Source: Pseudomonas sp. (GTDB taxonomy: Bacteria; Pseudomonadota; Gammaproteobacteria; Pseudomonadales; Pseudomonadaceae). Taken from it: a stretch of 64,000 nucleotides of DNA. Numbering within the stretch: the first letter of the stretch is position 1; each line of letters opens with the position of its first letter. The position numbers and the translations under genes are program-made. Below are positions 26,657 to 35,603 of the stretch, piece by piece. Under the pieces are notes generated by a model. The model was not told the DNA's origin. It made no database searches and saw only the letters and a program-made list of their open reading frames with translations. Where the stretch lies: the NCBI GenBank assembly GCA_030656145.1, contig JAUSOF010000030.1, forward strand, positions 1 through 64,000, written 5' to 3'.

Positions 26657-28783
26657 ATGCTTGACCAGGCACTGCACATCCTCAAAGACGTTTTCGGCTA
26701 TGACAGCTTCCGTGGCAGCCAGGGGGCGATCATCGAGCGCGTGGCGGGTGGTGGCGACGCCCTGGTATTGATGCCAACCGGCGGTGGCAAGTCGCTGTGT
26801 TTTCAGGTGCCGGCCTTGTTGCGTGAGGGGTTGGCGGTGGTGGTGTCGCCTCTGATCGCCTTGATGGATGACCAGGTTGCCACCCTCGACGAATTGGGGG
26901 TCGCGGCAGTGGCCCTGAACTCAACCTTGAATGCCGAGCAGCAGCGCCAGATCGCCGAGCGAATCAACCGCGGCGAGATAAAAATGCTCTACCTGGCTCC
27001 TGAGCGCCTGGTGCAGCCGCGTATGTTGGCGTTTCTGCAGCGTCTGGATATTGCGTTGTTTGCCATCGACGAGGCGCATTGTGTGTCGCAGTGGGGGCAT
27101 GACTTCCGGCCGGAGTACCTGCAGTTGGGCCAACTGGCCGAGCTGTTTCCCACTGTGCCGCGCATTGCCCTGACAGCCACGGCGGATATGCGCACCCGTG
27201 AAGAGATCGTGCAGCGCCTGCATCTGCAAAATGCCGAGCGTTTTCTTTCCAGTTTCGACCGGCCAAACATTTTCTATCGCATCGTGCCCAAGGATCAGCC
27301 GCGCAAGCAGTTGCTGGCCTTCCTCGCCGAGCGCAAGGGCGATGCCGGCATCGTCTACTGCCTGTCGCGGAAGAAGGTTGACGAGGTCGCGGCATTTCTC
27401 TCCGAGCAGGGCTTCCCGGCGTTGCCCTACCACGCCGGCCTGGCCAATGACCTGCGTGCCTACCACCAGAAGCGTTTCCTCAACGAGGAAGGCTTGATCA
27501 TGGTGGCGACCATTGCCTTCGGCATGGGCATCGACAAGCCGAACGTGCGCTTCGTTGCTCACATGGACCTGCCTAAATCGCTTGAGGCCTACTATCAGGA
27601 AACCGGTCGTGGCGGTCGTGATGGATTGCCTGCGGATGCCTGGATGGCCTATGGGCTGCAGGATGTGTTGCTGCTCAAACAGATGCTGAACAACTCAGAG
27701 GGCGATGAGCGGCATAAGCGTCTCGAACAGCACAAGCTCGATGCCATGCTCGCGCTCTGTGAGGAAACCCGTTGCCGCCGTCAGACATTACTGGCGTATT
27801 TTGATGAGGACATGCCGAACCCCTGCGGCCATTGCGACAACTGCGTCGATGGGGTGCAGACCTGGGATGCCACCGAGCCGGCACGCCAGGCCCTCTCGGC
27901 GATCTACCGCAGCGGTCAGCGTTACGGGGTTGGGCATCTAGTCGATCTTTTACTCGGGCGTGACAACGACAAGGTTCGCGGGCTGGGTCATCAGCACCTG
28001 ACGGTGTTCGGCGTCGGCAAGGCGCTCAGCGAGGGCGAGTGGCGTTCGTTGTTCCGTCAACTGGTGGCGCGCGGGCTGGCCGATGTCGACCTTGAAGGTT
28101 ATGGCGGCCTGCGTCTCTCTGACAGTTGTCGGCCCTTGTTGCGCGGTGAGGTGGCTTTGCAATTGCGCCGCGACCTGAAGCCGCAACACACGGCGAAAGC
28201 GTCCAGTAGTGCTGCCAGCCAGTTGGTGCGTGGCGACGAGCGCGAACAATGGGACGCGTTGCGCGCACTACGGCGCAAGTTGGCCGAGGAACATGCGGTG
28301 CCGCCTTATGTGATCTTCCCTGACGCCACGCTATTGGAAATGCTTCGCAGCAAGCCTGGCAGCCTTGCCGAAATGGCTCAGGTCAGCGGCGTCGGCGCGC
28401 GCAAGTTGGAGCGCTACGGCGAGGCTTTTCTTGAGGTGCTGAGTGGAAATGCCGAGGCGCCGCGGGTGGTGCTCGACTTGCGTCATGAATTGGTCAGCCT
28501 GGCCCGCGCCGGTATGACTCCGTTGCAGATCGCTGGCCAGCTCAAATGCAGCGAAAAGAACGTCTACAGCATGTTGGCCGAAGCCATTAGCCGCCAGCAG
28601 CTATCCCTGGAGCAAGCGCTGGACCTGCCGGAAGAGCTGCTCGGTGAGATCCAGGATGCTTTTCTCGATGGCGAAGGCGAACTGCCGCCAGTGGCTGAAG
28701 TCAGCCGGTTGTTCGTCGGGCGCGCCGGGGACGGCGTGTTGTACTGCGTGCGTGCGGCCTTGCAGGCTGAGTTCGGCGGCTGA
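26657..28783 (+). CDS. recQ: ATP-dependent DNA helicase RecQ
   Basis: A 708-residue 3'-5' helicase, full length for RecQ. Motif I is [14 protein letters not shown] (~38-51) and motif II is [19 protein letters not shown]. Motif VI reads [15 protein letters not shown]. The RQC zinc site is C-rich ([14 protein letters not shown], then NPCGHCDNC). The HRDC domain lies at ~530-605 ([20 protein letters not shown]). About 100 further residues follow HRDC, with a helix-turn-helix-like segment ([20 protein letters not shown]). It acts in RecF-pathway repair and in resolving abnormal recombination structures. Confidence 0.96.
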   Translation: MLDQALHILKDVFGYDSFRGSQGAIIERVAGGGDALVLMPTGGGKSLCFQVPALLREGLAVVVSPLIALMDDQVATLDELGVAAVALNSTLNAEQQRQIAERINRGEIKMLYLAPERLVQPRMLAFLQRLDIALFAIDEAHCVSQWGHDFRPEYLQLGQLAELFPTVPRIALTATADMRTREEIVQRLHLQNAERFLSSFDRPNIFYRIVPKDQPRKQLLAFLAERKGDAGIVYCLSRKKVDEVAAFLSEQGFPALPYHAGLANDLRAYHQKRFLNEEGLIMVATIAFGMGIDKPNVRFVAHMDLPKSLEAYYQETGRGGRDGLPADAWMAYGLQDVLLLKQMLNNSEGDERHKRLEQHKLDAMLALCEETRCRRQTLLAYFDEDMPNPCGHCDNCVDGVQTWDATEPARQALSAIYRSGQRYGVGHLVDLLLGRDNDKVRGLGHQHLTVFGVGKALSEGEWRSLFRQLVARGLADVDLEGYGGLRLSDSCRPLLRGEVALQLRRDLKPQHTAKASSSAASQLVRGDEREQWDALRALRRKLAEEHAVPPYVIFPDATLLEMLRSKPGSLAEMAQVSGVGARKLERYGEAFLEVLSGNAEAPRVVLDLRHELVSLARAGMTPLQIAGQLKCSEKNVYSMLAEAISRQQLSLEQALDLPEELLGEIQDAFLDGEGELPPVAEVSRLFVGRAGDGVLYCVRAALQAEFGG

Positions 28784-28916
28784 GCGCGCCGCGTGTTTGC
28801 GTTCTTCGAGGCGCAGTCAGTCTCTATAGCGGCGCTTGAACCCGCCGTAGGCTGGTATGTGAGAGAACAGAATATTGAGATGCCCCAAAAACTTGCTCTC
28901 GGGGCTGTGGTTATGG

Positions 28917-28928
28917 TTAGCTCGCTAA
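28917..28928. promoter_or_regulatory. Inverted repeat in front of the MarR gene, candidate autoregulatory operator
   Basis: TTAGC-TC-GCTAA at 28917-28928, immediately followed by a further CTAA/TTAG pair (28925-28935), lies 36-47 bases upstream of the MarR start. MarR proteins usually bind such short palindromes over their own promoter. The assignment rests on position only. Confidence 0.4.
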
Positions 28929-28963
28929 TAGTTAGTTTTTGATATTTAAAGAGCCGTTTAGCC

Positions 28964-29410
28964 ATGTCGCAGTCGCCGTCGCAGTTGGATCCACACCGTT
29001 TCGCCATGCAATTAGCTCAGTTATCACGCTCCTGGCGTGCTGAACTTGATCGCCGTCTGGTCGGCCTCGGCCTGTCACAGGCGCGCTGGTTAGTGCTCTT
29101 GCACCTGTCACGTTTTGCCGAATTGCCAACCCAGCGTGAGCTGGCGCAAAGCGTGGGGGTCGAGGGGCCAACCCTGGCCAGGTTGCTCGACAGCCTCGAA
29201 GCCCAGGGCCTGGTCACCCGGCAGGCGGTGCCAGAAGATCGGCGGGCCAAGAAAATTGCCCTGAGCCCGCCCGCGCAACCGTTGATTGAAAAGATCGAGG
29301 CCATTTCCACTCAGTTGCGCAAAGAGCTCTTCGCCGGTATCGATGAAGAAGAGCTGCGCCGCTGCCAGCAGGTGCATGCGCGAATTCTGGGTAATCTGGA
29401 AAAACGCTGA
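28964..29410 (+). CDS. MarR-family transcriptional regulator
   Basis: A 148-residue winged-helix repressor. The DNA-binding core is LVLLHLSRFAELPTQRELAQ, then SVGVEGPTLARLLDSLEAQG and LVTRQAVPEDRRAKKIALSP (~45-105). Helices at both ends would form the dimer interface. The following MFS gene starts within its stop codon (TGATG), so the two are translationally coupled. The usual logic is repression of the exporter until a toxic ligand binds; the ligand is unknown. Confidence 0.9.
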   Translation: MSQSPSQLDPHRFAMQLAQLSRSWRAELDRRLVGLGLSQARWLVLLHLSRFAELPTQRELAQSVGVEGPTLARLLDSLEAQGLVTRQAVPEDRRAKKIALSPPAQPLIEKIEAISTQLRKELFAGIDEEELRRCQQVHARILGNLEKR

Positions 29411-30813
29411 TGGGGCAGGGTCTGCCTGATCTGCAGGCCCGGTTTGGCGCGCGCTATCCGCGCTGGTTATTGGGCATATTGATGATCGGCAGCATGGCCA
29501 TGGTGCTGGCTTCGACCAGCATCAACGTGGCTTTGCCAGCGATCATGCTGGACTTTTCGATTGGCCGGCCGCAGGCGCAGTGGCTGTCCACGGGTTTTCT
29601 TGCGGCCATGACGGCTGGCCTGTTATTGGCTGCGTGGGCGCATTCGCGATTTGGTGCCAGGCGTACTACGCAGTTCGGCCTGCTGCTGTTCGTGCTCAGT
29701 TCATTGCTGGCACTGGTCGCCCAAGAGGCCTGGCAACTGATTGCCCTGCGCATCGCTCAGGGGCTGTGTGCCGGAATCGTTCAGCCATTGGCGGTGGTGC
29801 TGATTTTCCGTGTATTCGTTGGCGGTGGCCGAGGTACAGCCTTGGGCGTCTATGGCCTGGGAGTGATGGTTGCGCCAACGTTGGGGCCGACCATCGGTGG
29901 CTATCTGGTCGATCACTTCGGCTGGGGCGCCGTGTTCTGGTTGCCATTGCCCATGTGCGGTCTGGCGATGCTGGGGGGACAGTGGTTGCTGCCCAGTCAG
30001 CGGGATAAAACCACACCTTTCCTGGATGTATGGGCCTTCGTTTTATTGTGCGTTGGCTTGTTTGCCCTGCTCGGCGCTTTGGCCGAAGCTCAGCGTTTTG
30101 CCTGGGTGGAGCCGCGGGTATGGTTGCCTGGTCTGCTGGGTGCGTTGGCATTTGTCGGATTTTTCGCCCGCAGTTGGCGTAGCGAAAAACCGCTTCTGCC
30201 GTTGCGTTTATGGCGCAACGCCGGCTTTCGCAATGCCAGTTGGGTGGCCCTGACCTTGGGCATGGGCCTGTATGGTTCGACCTACCTCATCCCTCTTTAC
30301 CTGCAAACAGTCGAAGGCTATAGCGCCGGACGTGCTGGTTTGCTGCTGTTGCCAACCGGAGTGCTGATGGGCGCTGCCTCCTTTGTCGGCGGCTGGTTAA
30401 GCGACAGACAGTCGGCGGCTTTGCTACTGGTCAGTGGTTTGCTGATTTTTGCCCTGTCTGCCGCGGGCTTGGGTTGGCTTGAGCAGGGTGCATCGTTCAC
30501 CGTGTTGTGCTTTTGGGCGTGTGTCGGGCGGGTGGGGCTGGGGCTGCTGTTGCCGGCGCTGAGTACTGGTTCGCTGGATATCCTCAATGCGCAGGAACTG
30601 GCCTTGGGCGCCGGGGCGATTACCTTTGTTCGACAACTCGGTGGAGCATTTGGCGTCAACTTGCTGACATTCTTTCTTGAGTGGCGCCATGACCGCGAAG
30701 GTGGCGATCTGGGGGCCGAGGCCTTGGCATTCCAGCAGAGTTTCTGGTTGATGGCCGCCGTTTTCGCCCTGACTGTGCTGGCCGCGTGGCGCGTGCGCTC
30801 GACCAGTCGCTGA
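29410..30813 (+). CDS. MFS multidrug-type efflux transporter (DHA2/EmrB-like)
   Basis: A 467-residue polytopic protein with about 14 membrane helices. DHA2 signatures are visible: STSINVALPAIMLDFSIG in the first helix region, QWLSTGFLAAMTAGLLLAAW, ARRTTQFGLLLFVLSSLLAL, and motif C-like GVMVAPTLGPTIGGYLVDHF. It would export drugs or toxic compounds by proton antiport. Its ATG overlaps the MarR stop by one base, so MarR is its likely regulator. Confidence 0.9.
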   Translation: MGQGLPDLQARFGARYPRWLLGILMIGSMAMVLASTSINVALPAIMLDFSIGRPQAQWLSTGFLAAMTAGLLLAAWAHSRFGARRTTQFGLLLFVLSSLLALVAQEAWQLIALRIAQGLCAGIVQPLAVVLIFRVFVGGGRGTALGVYGLGVMVAPTLGPTIGGYLVDHFGWGAVFWLPLPMCGLAMLGGQWLLPSQRDKTTPFLDVWAFVLLCVGLFALLGALAEAQRFAWVEPRVWLPGLLGALAFVGFFARSWRSEKPLLPLRLWRNAGFRNASWVALTLGMGLYGSTYLIPLYLQTVEGYSAGRAGLLLLPTGVLMGAASFVGGWLSDRQSAALLLVSGLLIFALSAAGLGWLEQGASFTVLCFWACVGRVGLGLLLPALSTGSLDILNAQELALGAGAITFVRQLGGAFGVNLLTFFLEWRHDREGGDLGAEALAFQQSFWLMAAVFALTVLAAWRVRSTSR

Positions 30814-31203
30814 CGTGATAGGTCCGGGGTTATTGAGGGCTATGCTATGGGCGGTGTGACTGTGAATGAACTGTAGGGCGCCCGGGCGACCTGGGTTTCA
30901 GTTGCGGAATCGGTTCTGACAAGTTCCCCTTAGTACCCGTTACAGCGTAACCTTGGCATAGCCATTTTATTGACTAATATCCCTCGCTTTTGCGTATGAT
31001 GGCTACCTGCCCTGTAATTGCATACTCACAAATTCGCGCAGCCTTGTAGATCATAGCCATACTCACTCATTAGCCGGGTTCGACATGGAATGTTTCCCGG
31101 CGTAAGAATTTGCTGCACCCACTGTTTTCACCACTGAGGGATATGCACGCCGACGCGTGGGGTGGTGTGACGACTCGGGAGCGGAGTCAGCGGGAGAGTT
31201 CAT
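30814..31203. promoter_or_regulatory. Long leader region of the FimV-like gene
   Basis: 390 bp without a gene. A possible sigma-70 promoter is TTGACT (30970-30975) and TATGAT (30995-31000), with a long 19-base spacer. GGGAGAG lies 6 bases before the start codon at 31204. A leader of about 200 bases would follow from that promoter. Confidence 0.4.
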
Positions 31204-33294
31204 ATGTCTCGAGTCCGGCAATTGCTGATCGGCCTTGCTTCAAGCTCGGCAATTTATTCCGGGTTAGTCCCCGCCTTGGGGCTGGGTGAAATCACCCTGC
31301 ATTCAGCTCTGAATCAGCCGCTAGATGCTGAAATCGAACTGCTGGAAGTCGCCGATCTGACCAGCAGTGATCTGTTGGTGCGCCTTGCATCTGCCGATGT
31401 GTTCAGTCGCTCTGGTGTCGACCGCTTGTTTTTTCTCAACGATCTGCGGTTCACCCCTTTGCTGCGAGGCGGTAACAGTGTGATTCGTGTGGTGTCGAGC
31501 CAGCCGGTGCGTGAGCCCTACTTGAACTTCATTGTCGAGGTGGCGCGGCCCAACGGTGCGTTGTTGCGCGAATACACCCTGTTGCTCGATCCGCCCAGTT
31601 CATCGGCCTATCGCACTGTTGCTGCCACGCCAGGAGTACAGGCTTCTCCAGCGCCTGTGCAGACTTCGGCGGCGCCAGCAGCACCAGCGATTGTCGCCGC
31701 GCCACGCGTCATGCCAGTAGCCGAAGCGGGTGCCCGGTATCAGGTCGTCAGCGGCGATAGTCTGTGGAAGATTGCGCAAGATTTGCGTGCTGCGGGTAGT
31801 CAAGCGTCGCAGCAAGCGTTGATGAGCGATATCCATGCGCTTAATCCGCAAGCATTCAATCGTGGTGATATCAGCCGCCTGCAGTCAGGGGCCGACCTGC
31901 TTCTCCCTGATACTGCTCAGGGGGGCGGTGCGCCGATCATGCGCATCACTGATGATGCCGTAGTGAGTACCGAGGTGCAGGCTCCAGAGCCAGGAGAAGC
32001 GCCCGCAGGCCCTCAGGTTGAGGTGGCCCTCATGCAGCAGCGCCTGGACCAGGAGTTGCTGAGTCAGGCCGAAGAAAATATCAAGCTGCAACAGAGCGTT
32101 ATTGACCTGCAAGCCCAGTTTCAGCAATTGCTGTTACAGATGGGCGACAGGGATCAGCAATTGGCCGAGTTGCAAGCCCAGTTGGTCGAGCGCTCTGTAG
32201 TCGAACAATCGTCTCCTGCGCCTGTAGTTGCAGAGTCTGCGGTGGGGGTGCCGAACGAGTCCGGCGAGACGCCGGGCCGTAACTGGTTCAGCATTGTTTT
32301 GGCTGCGCTGGCCTTGTTGCTGGTCGGCTTGCTTGGGCTGTTTTGGCGCGGCCGTCGCGCGCCTTCGCCAGAAAACGCTCAGGCAGTATCTGCTGAGCCC
32401 TTAGTGATCGCACCTGAACCTATTACGCCGCCGCTGCGTAGCGTTCCTTTGGCCGCTCGTGCTACTCCAGCATCGGCAGCTGCAAGCAATCCAGTCGACG
32501 CATTGGAAGGCGCGAATATCTACATTGCCTACGGCCGCTTCAGTGAAGCTGCAGTGATTCTGCGCAAGGCGTTGGATGTGCAGCCAGAGCGCAGTGATAT
32601 TCGCTTCCGTCTGCTCGAGGTGTTGGCCCAGCAGGGCAATGCCGAAGCCTTTGCCGAAGAAGAGGTGGTCTTGCGCGAGTCCGGTTTCACTGCGGCGCGT
32701 ATCGATCAGCTCAAGGCGCGTCACCCCGGGTTGCTCGATGCACCTGCGATTGCCGAGACGCTGGACGATGCCGCGCTGGTGCTGGATGAGTCGCAGTTGC
32801 AAGCGCCGGTAGACGCAGCAGATGAAGCCCTGGAGGACGACTTTCAACTCAATCTGGACGACCTGTCACTGGATGCTGATTGGGATCTGGTCAGTCCGTT
32901 TCCAACCAGTATGCGCAAGAAAGGCGCTGCCCCAGCACCGGAGCTCTCCGAGCACGACGATGTAGCGGCGGTTTTTGAATCGGCGAGTAATCGCGATGCG
33001 CGGAGTCCCTTCGCTCAATCTATGCTGGTTGAAGAGGCCTCGGCAGACGACTGGCTGCAGGAAAATCTGGGCGAAGACTTTCTCGCCCGGCCGCATGTTG
33101 AAGACAGTCCTCTGCTGCATGACTTCGATCAGTTGGCCGGAAATCACGATAACCTGGCCCTGCTCAATCTGGCGCTGGCTTATATCGAGCAGGGCAGCCT
33201 GGACAGTGCATGCAATATTCTTAATCAAATCATCAGCAATGGGGATGATGAGCAGAAGCAGGAAGCCCGCGAGCTGTTGGCGAAAATTGCCTGA
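31204..33294 (+). CDS. FimV/HubP-family polar protein (probable FimV paralogue)
   Basis: A 696-residue envelope protein. A signal peptide precedes the conserved FimV N-domain (LGLGEITLHSALNQPLDAEI, LRFTPLLRGGNSVIRVVSSQ). A LysM peptidoglycan-binding motif YQVVSGDSLWKIAQDL lies at ~179-194. A coiled coil is at ~275-330 and a membrane helix SIVLAALALLLVGLLGLFW at ~362-380. A TPR-bearing cytoplasmic region follows, ending in the FimV C-domain ALAYIEQGSLDSACNILNQI. FimV proteins mark the cell pole for type IV pili and flagella. It is shorter than classical FimV (around 900 residues), and neither asd nor truA is beside it, so I take it as a paralogue. Confidence 0.82.
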   Translation: MSRVRQLLIGLASSSAIYSGLVPALGLGEITLHSALNQPLDAEIELLEVADLTSSDLLVRLASADVFSRSGVDRLFFLNDLRFTPLLRGGNSVIRVVSSQPVREPYLNFIVEVARPNGALLREYTLLLDPPSSSAYRTVAATPGVQASPAPVQTSAAPAAPAIVAAPRVMPVAEAGARYQVVSGDSLWKIAQDLRAAGSQASQQALMSDIHALNPQAFNRGDISRLQSGADLLLPDTAQGGGAPIMRITDDAVVSTEVQAPEPGEAPAGPQVEVALMQQRLDQELLSQAEENIKLQQSVIDLQAQFQQLLLQMGDRDQQLAELQAQLVERSVVEQSSPAPVVAESAVGVPNESGETPGRNWFSIVLAALALLLVGLLGLFWRGRRAPSPENAQAVSAEPLVIAPEPITPPLRSVPLAARATPASAAASNPVDALEGANIYIAYGRFSEAAVILRKALDVQPERSDIRFRLLEVLAQQGNAEAFAEEEVVLRESGFTAARIDQLKARHPGLLDAPAIAETLDDAALVLDESQLQAPVDAADEALEDDFQLNLDDLSLDADWDLVSPFPTSMRKKGAAPAPELSEHDDVAAVFESASNRDARSPFAQSMLVEEASADDWLQENLGEDFLARPHVEDSPLLHDFDQLAGNHDNLALLNLALAYIEQGSLDSACNILNQIISNGDDEQKQEARELLAKIA

Positions 33295-33325
33295 GGGCAT
33301 TCACCAGTCGCTAGGAGTTTCATCT

Positions 33326-33365
33326 AAAAAGGCCCGCTTACCTGTGCAAGGTAAGCGGGCTTTTT
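33326..33365 (+). terminator. Rho-independent terminator of the FimV-like gene
   Basis: A perfect 11-bp stem GCCCGCTTACC/GGTAAGCGGGC at 33332-33342 and 33350-33360 is followed by five T. It lies 37 bases after the stop codon. Confidence 0.95.
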
Positions 33366-33420
33366 ACGTTGCAACCCAGGGTGGGGGTGCCATCATTTTT
33401 TTGTGGAGGCAGACGGATTT

Positions 33421-33708
33421 ATGTCCAGCGGCAAAGTTGAAGTCACCATTACTTACTGTACCCAGTGCCAATGGTTGTTGCGCGCGGCCTGGCTGGCCCA
33501 GGAACTGCTGTCGACCTTTGCCGATGATCTGCATAAGGTAAGCCTGCAGCCCGGCACCGGCGGGGTGTTTCGCGTGACCTGTGATGACGTTCAGATATGG
33601 GAGCGCAAGGCCGATGGCGGTTTTCCCGAGGCCAAGGCACTCAAGCAGCGCTTGCGCGACTTGATCGATCCGGCGCGTGATCTTGGCCACAATGATCGTA
33701 CGAACTGA
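33421..33708 (+). CDS. SelW/SelT/SelH-type (Rdx) thioredoxin-like protein
   Basis: A 95-residue protein with the family pattern VEVTITYCTQCQWLLRAAWL (residues ~5-24), carrying a C-x-x-C redox site. GGVFRVTCDDVQIWERKADG and GFPEAKALKQRLRDLIDP follow. In selenoprotein W relatives the first or second position is selenocysteine; here both are Cys and no in-frame TGA is used. The role is presumably redox, partner unknown. ATG at 33421 is chosen; a GTG 18 bases upstream lies over the GGAGG site. Confidence 0.85.
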   Translation: MSSGKVEVTITYCTQCQWLLRAAWLAQELLSTFADDLHKVSLQPGTGGVFRVTCDDVQIWERKADGGFPEAKALKQRLRDLIDPARDLGHNDRTN

Positions 33709-33876
33709 GCTTGATCGCTCGGTCAGCTTTTGTGCTTGCGGACTTGCTCTCTGGCTTTCCAGGGGCTAGGGTTGCGAGCCTTGTCAGTCTAGTCGTCAGG
33801 ATGTTGGAAGCTTAGTGAAAACCTCGCCAGAAGCCTGTCTGTACTTATATTTTCGACCCTCCTTGGGCAACGCCAA

Positions 33877-35040
33877 TTGAAAGCGCCATCTAGAGTTCTG
33901 CTATTGCTGGCTCTGGTGATTGCGGCGATCAATCTGCGCCCCGGTATCACCTCCCTGGCACCCCTGATTGAGCGGATTGCCGAAGAGTTGGCTCTCAGTC
34001 GTGGCCTGATCAGCCTGACCACCGCATTGCCGGTACTCTGCATGGGGCTGTTGGCACCTTTTGCCCCGCGCCTGGCGTTGCGTGTGGGGCTGGAGCGTAC
34101 GGTTGCCTTGTGCATGGGGGTGATTACCGCCGCTCTGCTGATGCGCCTGGCCGGTCAGTCCAGTGTTGTGTTGATTGCCAGTGCGGTTTTGCTCGGTACG
34201 GCAATTGCCATTGCCGGCCCCTTGCTGTCGGGATTCATCAAGCGCCACTTCGCGGGGCAGATGGGCACAGTGGTTGGCTGGTATTCCCTGAGCATGGCTG
34301 TTGGTGGCGCGGCTGGTGCGGTGCTGACGGCGCCAGCGACCCAGCTGTTAGGCGACAGCTGGCCTCAGGGGCTGGCGATCTGGGCCTTGCCTGCGCTGCT
34401 GGGGCTGTTGTTGTGGTGGTGCTTGCCTAATCGGGCGGAGTCTCCGGATGCTGCAGAAGCTGGCAGCGGTTTACCTTGGAATCAGCCGCGGGCCTGGTTG
34501 ATCAGCTGCTTTTTTGCGATTCAGGCCGGGCTGTTCTATGCCTTGGCAACTTGGGCTGTGGCGCGTTACCACGAGGCGGGCTTGAGTCTGCTGCACAGCA
34601 ATGCGCTGTTCAGTATCTCGATGTTGATGGGCATGCCCAGTGCTTTTCTGTTGCCCTGGCTGGCCCAGCGTTTTGGCAACCGCTATGCCTTGTTGGTGGG
34701 CTGTGGATTGTTGTCGTCCGTGAGCCTGGCAATGATTACCTTCGTACCGACCTTCGTCCCAGAGCTGTGGGCTGTGACTATCGGTTTCGGGCTCGGTGGT
34801 TCATTTGCCCTGTCCCTGGTGCTGCCGCTTTACGAGGCGGGCTCGCCGCTGGCGGTCAGTCGCTGGACTGCGATGATGCTTTGCATGGGCTACAGCATGG
34901 CGTGTCTGACGCCGGTACTCACGGGGCTGGCCCGCGATCTGGCCGGCCACTATCAATTGCCGTTCATGGTGCTGACCAGTTTGGCCTTGCTGATGACGGT
35001 GCTGGCCTGGGTCATGCGCCGCGGCCCGCGCCATTGCTGA
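33877..35040 (+). CDS. MFS transporter of the CynX/NimT type
   Basis: A 387-residue protein with twelve membrane helices. The N-terminus LVIAAINLRPGITSLAPLIE is typical of the CynX/YeaN cyanate-nitroimidazole group, as is LLGTAIAIAGPLLSGFIKRH. The only sensible start is TTG at 33877, with no strong ribosome binding site, so the true N-terminus is uncertain. The substrate cannot be predicted. It is flanked by short unrelated genes on the same strand. Confidence 0.85.
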   Translation: MKAPSRVLLLLALVIAAINLRPGITSLAPLIERIAEELALSRGLISLTTALPVLCMGLLAPFAPRLALRVGLERTVALCMGVITAALLMRLAGQSSVVLIASAVLLGTAIAIAGPLLSGFIKRHFAGQMGTVVGWYSLSMAVGGAAGAVLTAPATQLLGDSWPQGLAIWALPALLGLLLWWCLPNRAESPDAAEAGSGLPWNQPRAWLISCFFAIQAGLFYALATWAVARYHEAGLSLLHSNALFSISMLMGMPSAFLLPWLAQRFGNRYALLVGCGLLSSVSLAMITFVPTFVPELWAVTIGFGLGGSFALSLVLPLYEAGSPLAVSRWTAMMLCMGYSMACLTPVLTGLARDLAGHYQLPFMVLTSLALLMTVLAWVMRRGPRHC

Positions 35041-35147
35041 TCCAGCGGGTGTGCGCCGGCTGGCAAAGTGACAAAGTTTTCCAGTGGCTGCTTTCTCGAT
35101 AAACGGCGCTGTGATAGAAGGCAGCCTTGATTTTCGGGAGTACTCAT

Positions 35148-35576
35148 GTGGAGTCTGAATCCATCGTCTATGGCTGTATTCGTGACTGGCCAGCCGATAG
35201 CCCGGCGCAGAGCCATCTGCGTCGTCAGATCAACCATCGGGTATTGGCTGAGTTGCCGGCGGGTGAGGCCTGGCCATTTCTCGGGCGCGAGATGTTTGCC
35301 TTTTGCCAGCAGTCCGGTGAAGGCCTGTACCAGACCCAGGTAATTCACTTCGGTGCCAGTTACCGCGCCGTGGAGTATGAGTGGAGCCTGTGGGTCGAGC
35401 AGTTCGAGACCCTGCTCAAGCGCTTGTACTGGGCCAGTGCCGTGGTCCATCTGGAAACTGAACTGAGCGGCACTCATACCTTCCGCTGGGAGTCAGACAA
35501 CGGCTGCCACAGCCCGCAAGAGGGTGAGCTGCGGGTGCGTTGTGCCTGGGAGCGCGAAGGTGGCGTGCGCGGTTGA
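35148..35576 (+). CDS. Conserved hypothetical protein
   Basis: A 142-residue soluble protein beginning with GTG (ESESIVYGCIRDW) preceded by GGGAG at 8 bases. It is rich in aromatic residues (REMFAFCQQ, YRAVEYEWSLWVEQFETLLK) and ends with RCAWEREGGVRG. I do not recognise a domain with known function. It has no signal peptide or membrane segment. It converges on dacB, 27 bases apart. Confidence 0.7.
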   Translation: MESESIVYGCIRDWPADSPAQSHLRRQINHRVLAELPAGEAWPFLGREMFAFCQQSGEGLYQTQVIHFGASYRAVEYEWSLWVEQFETLLKRLYWASAVVHLETELSGTHTFRWESDNGCHSPQEGELRVRCAWEREGGVRG

Positions 35577-35603
35577 ATATCTGGCAGCCACCTGCTCAGG
35601 CGC

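Noticed and set aside
33403..33420. GTG start for the SelW-like protein
   Set aside because: It overlaps the GGAGG ribosome binding site; ATG at 33421 fits the family better.
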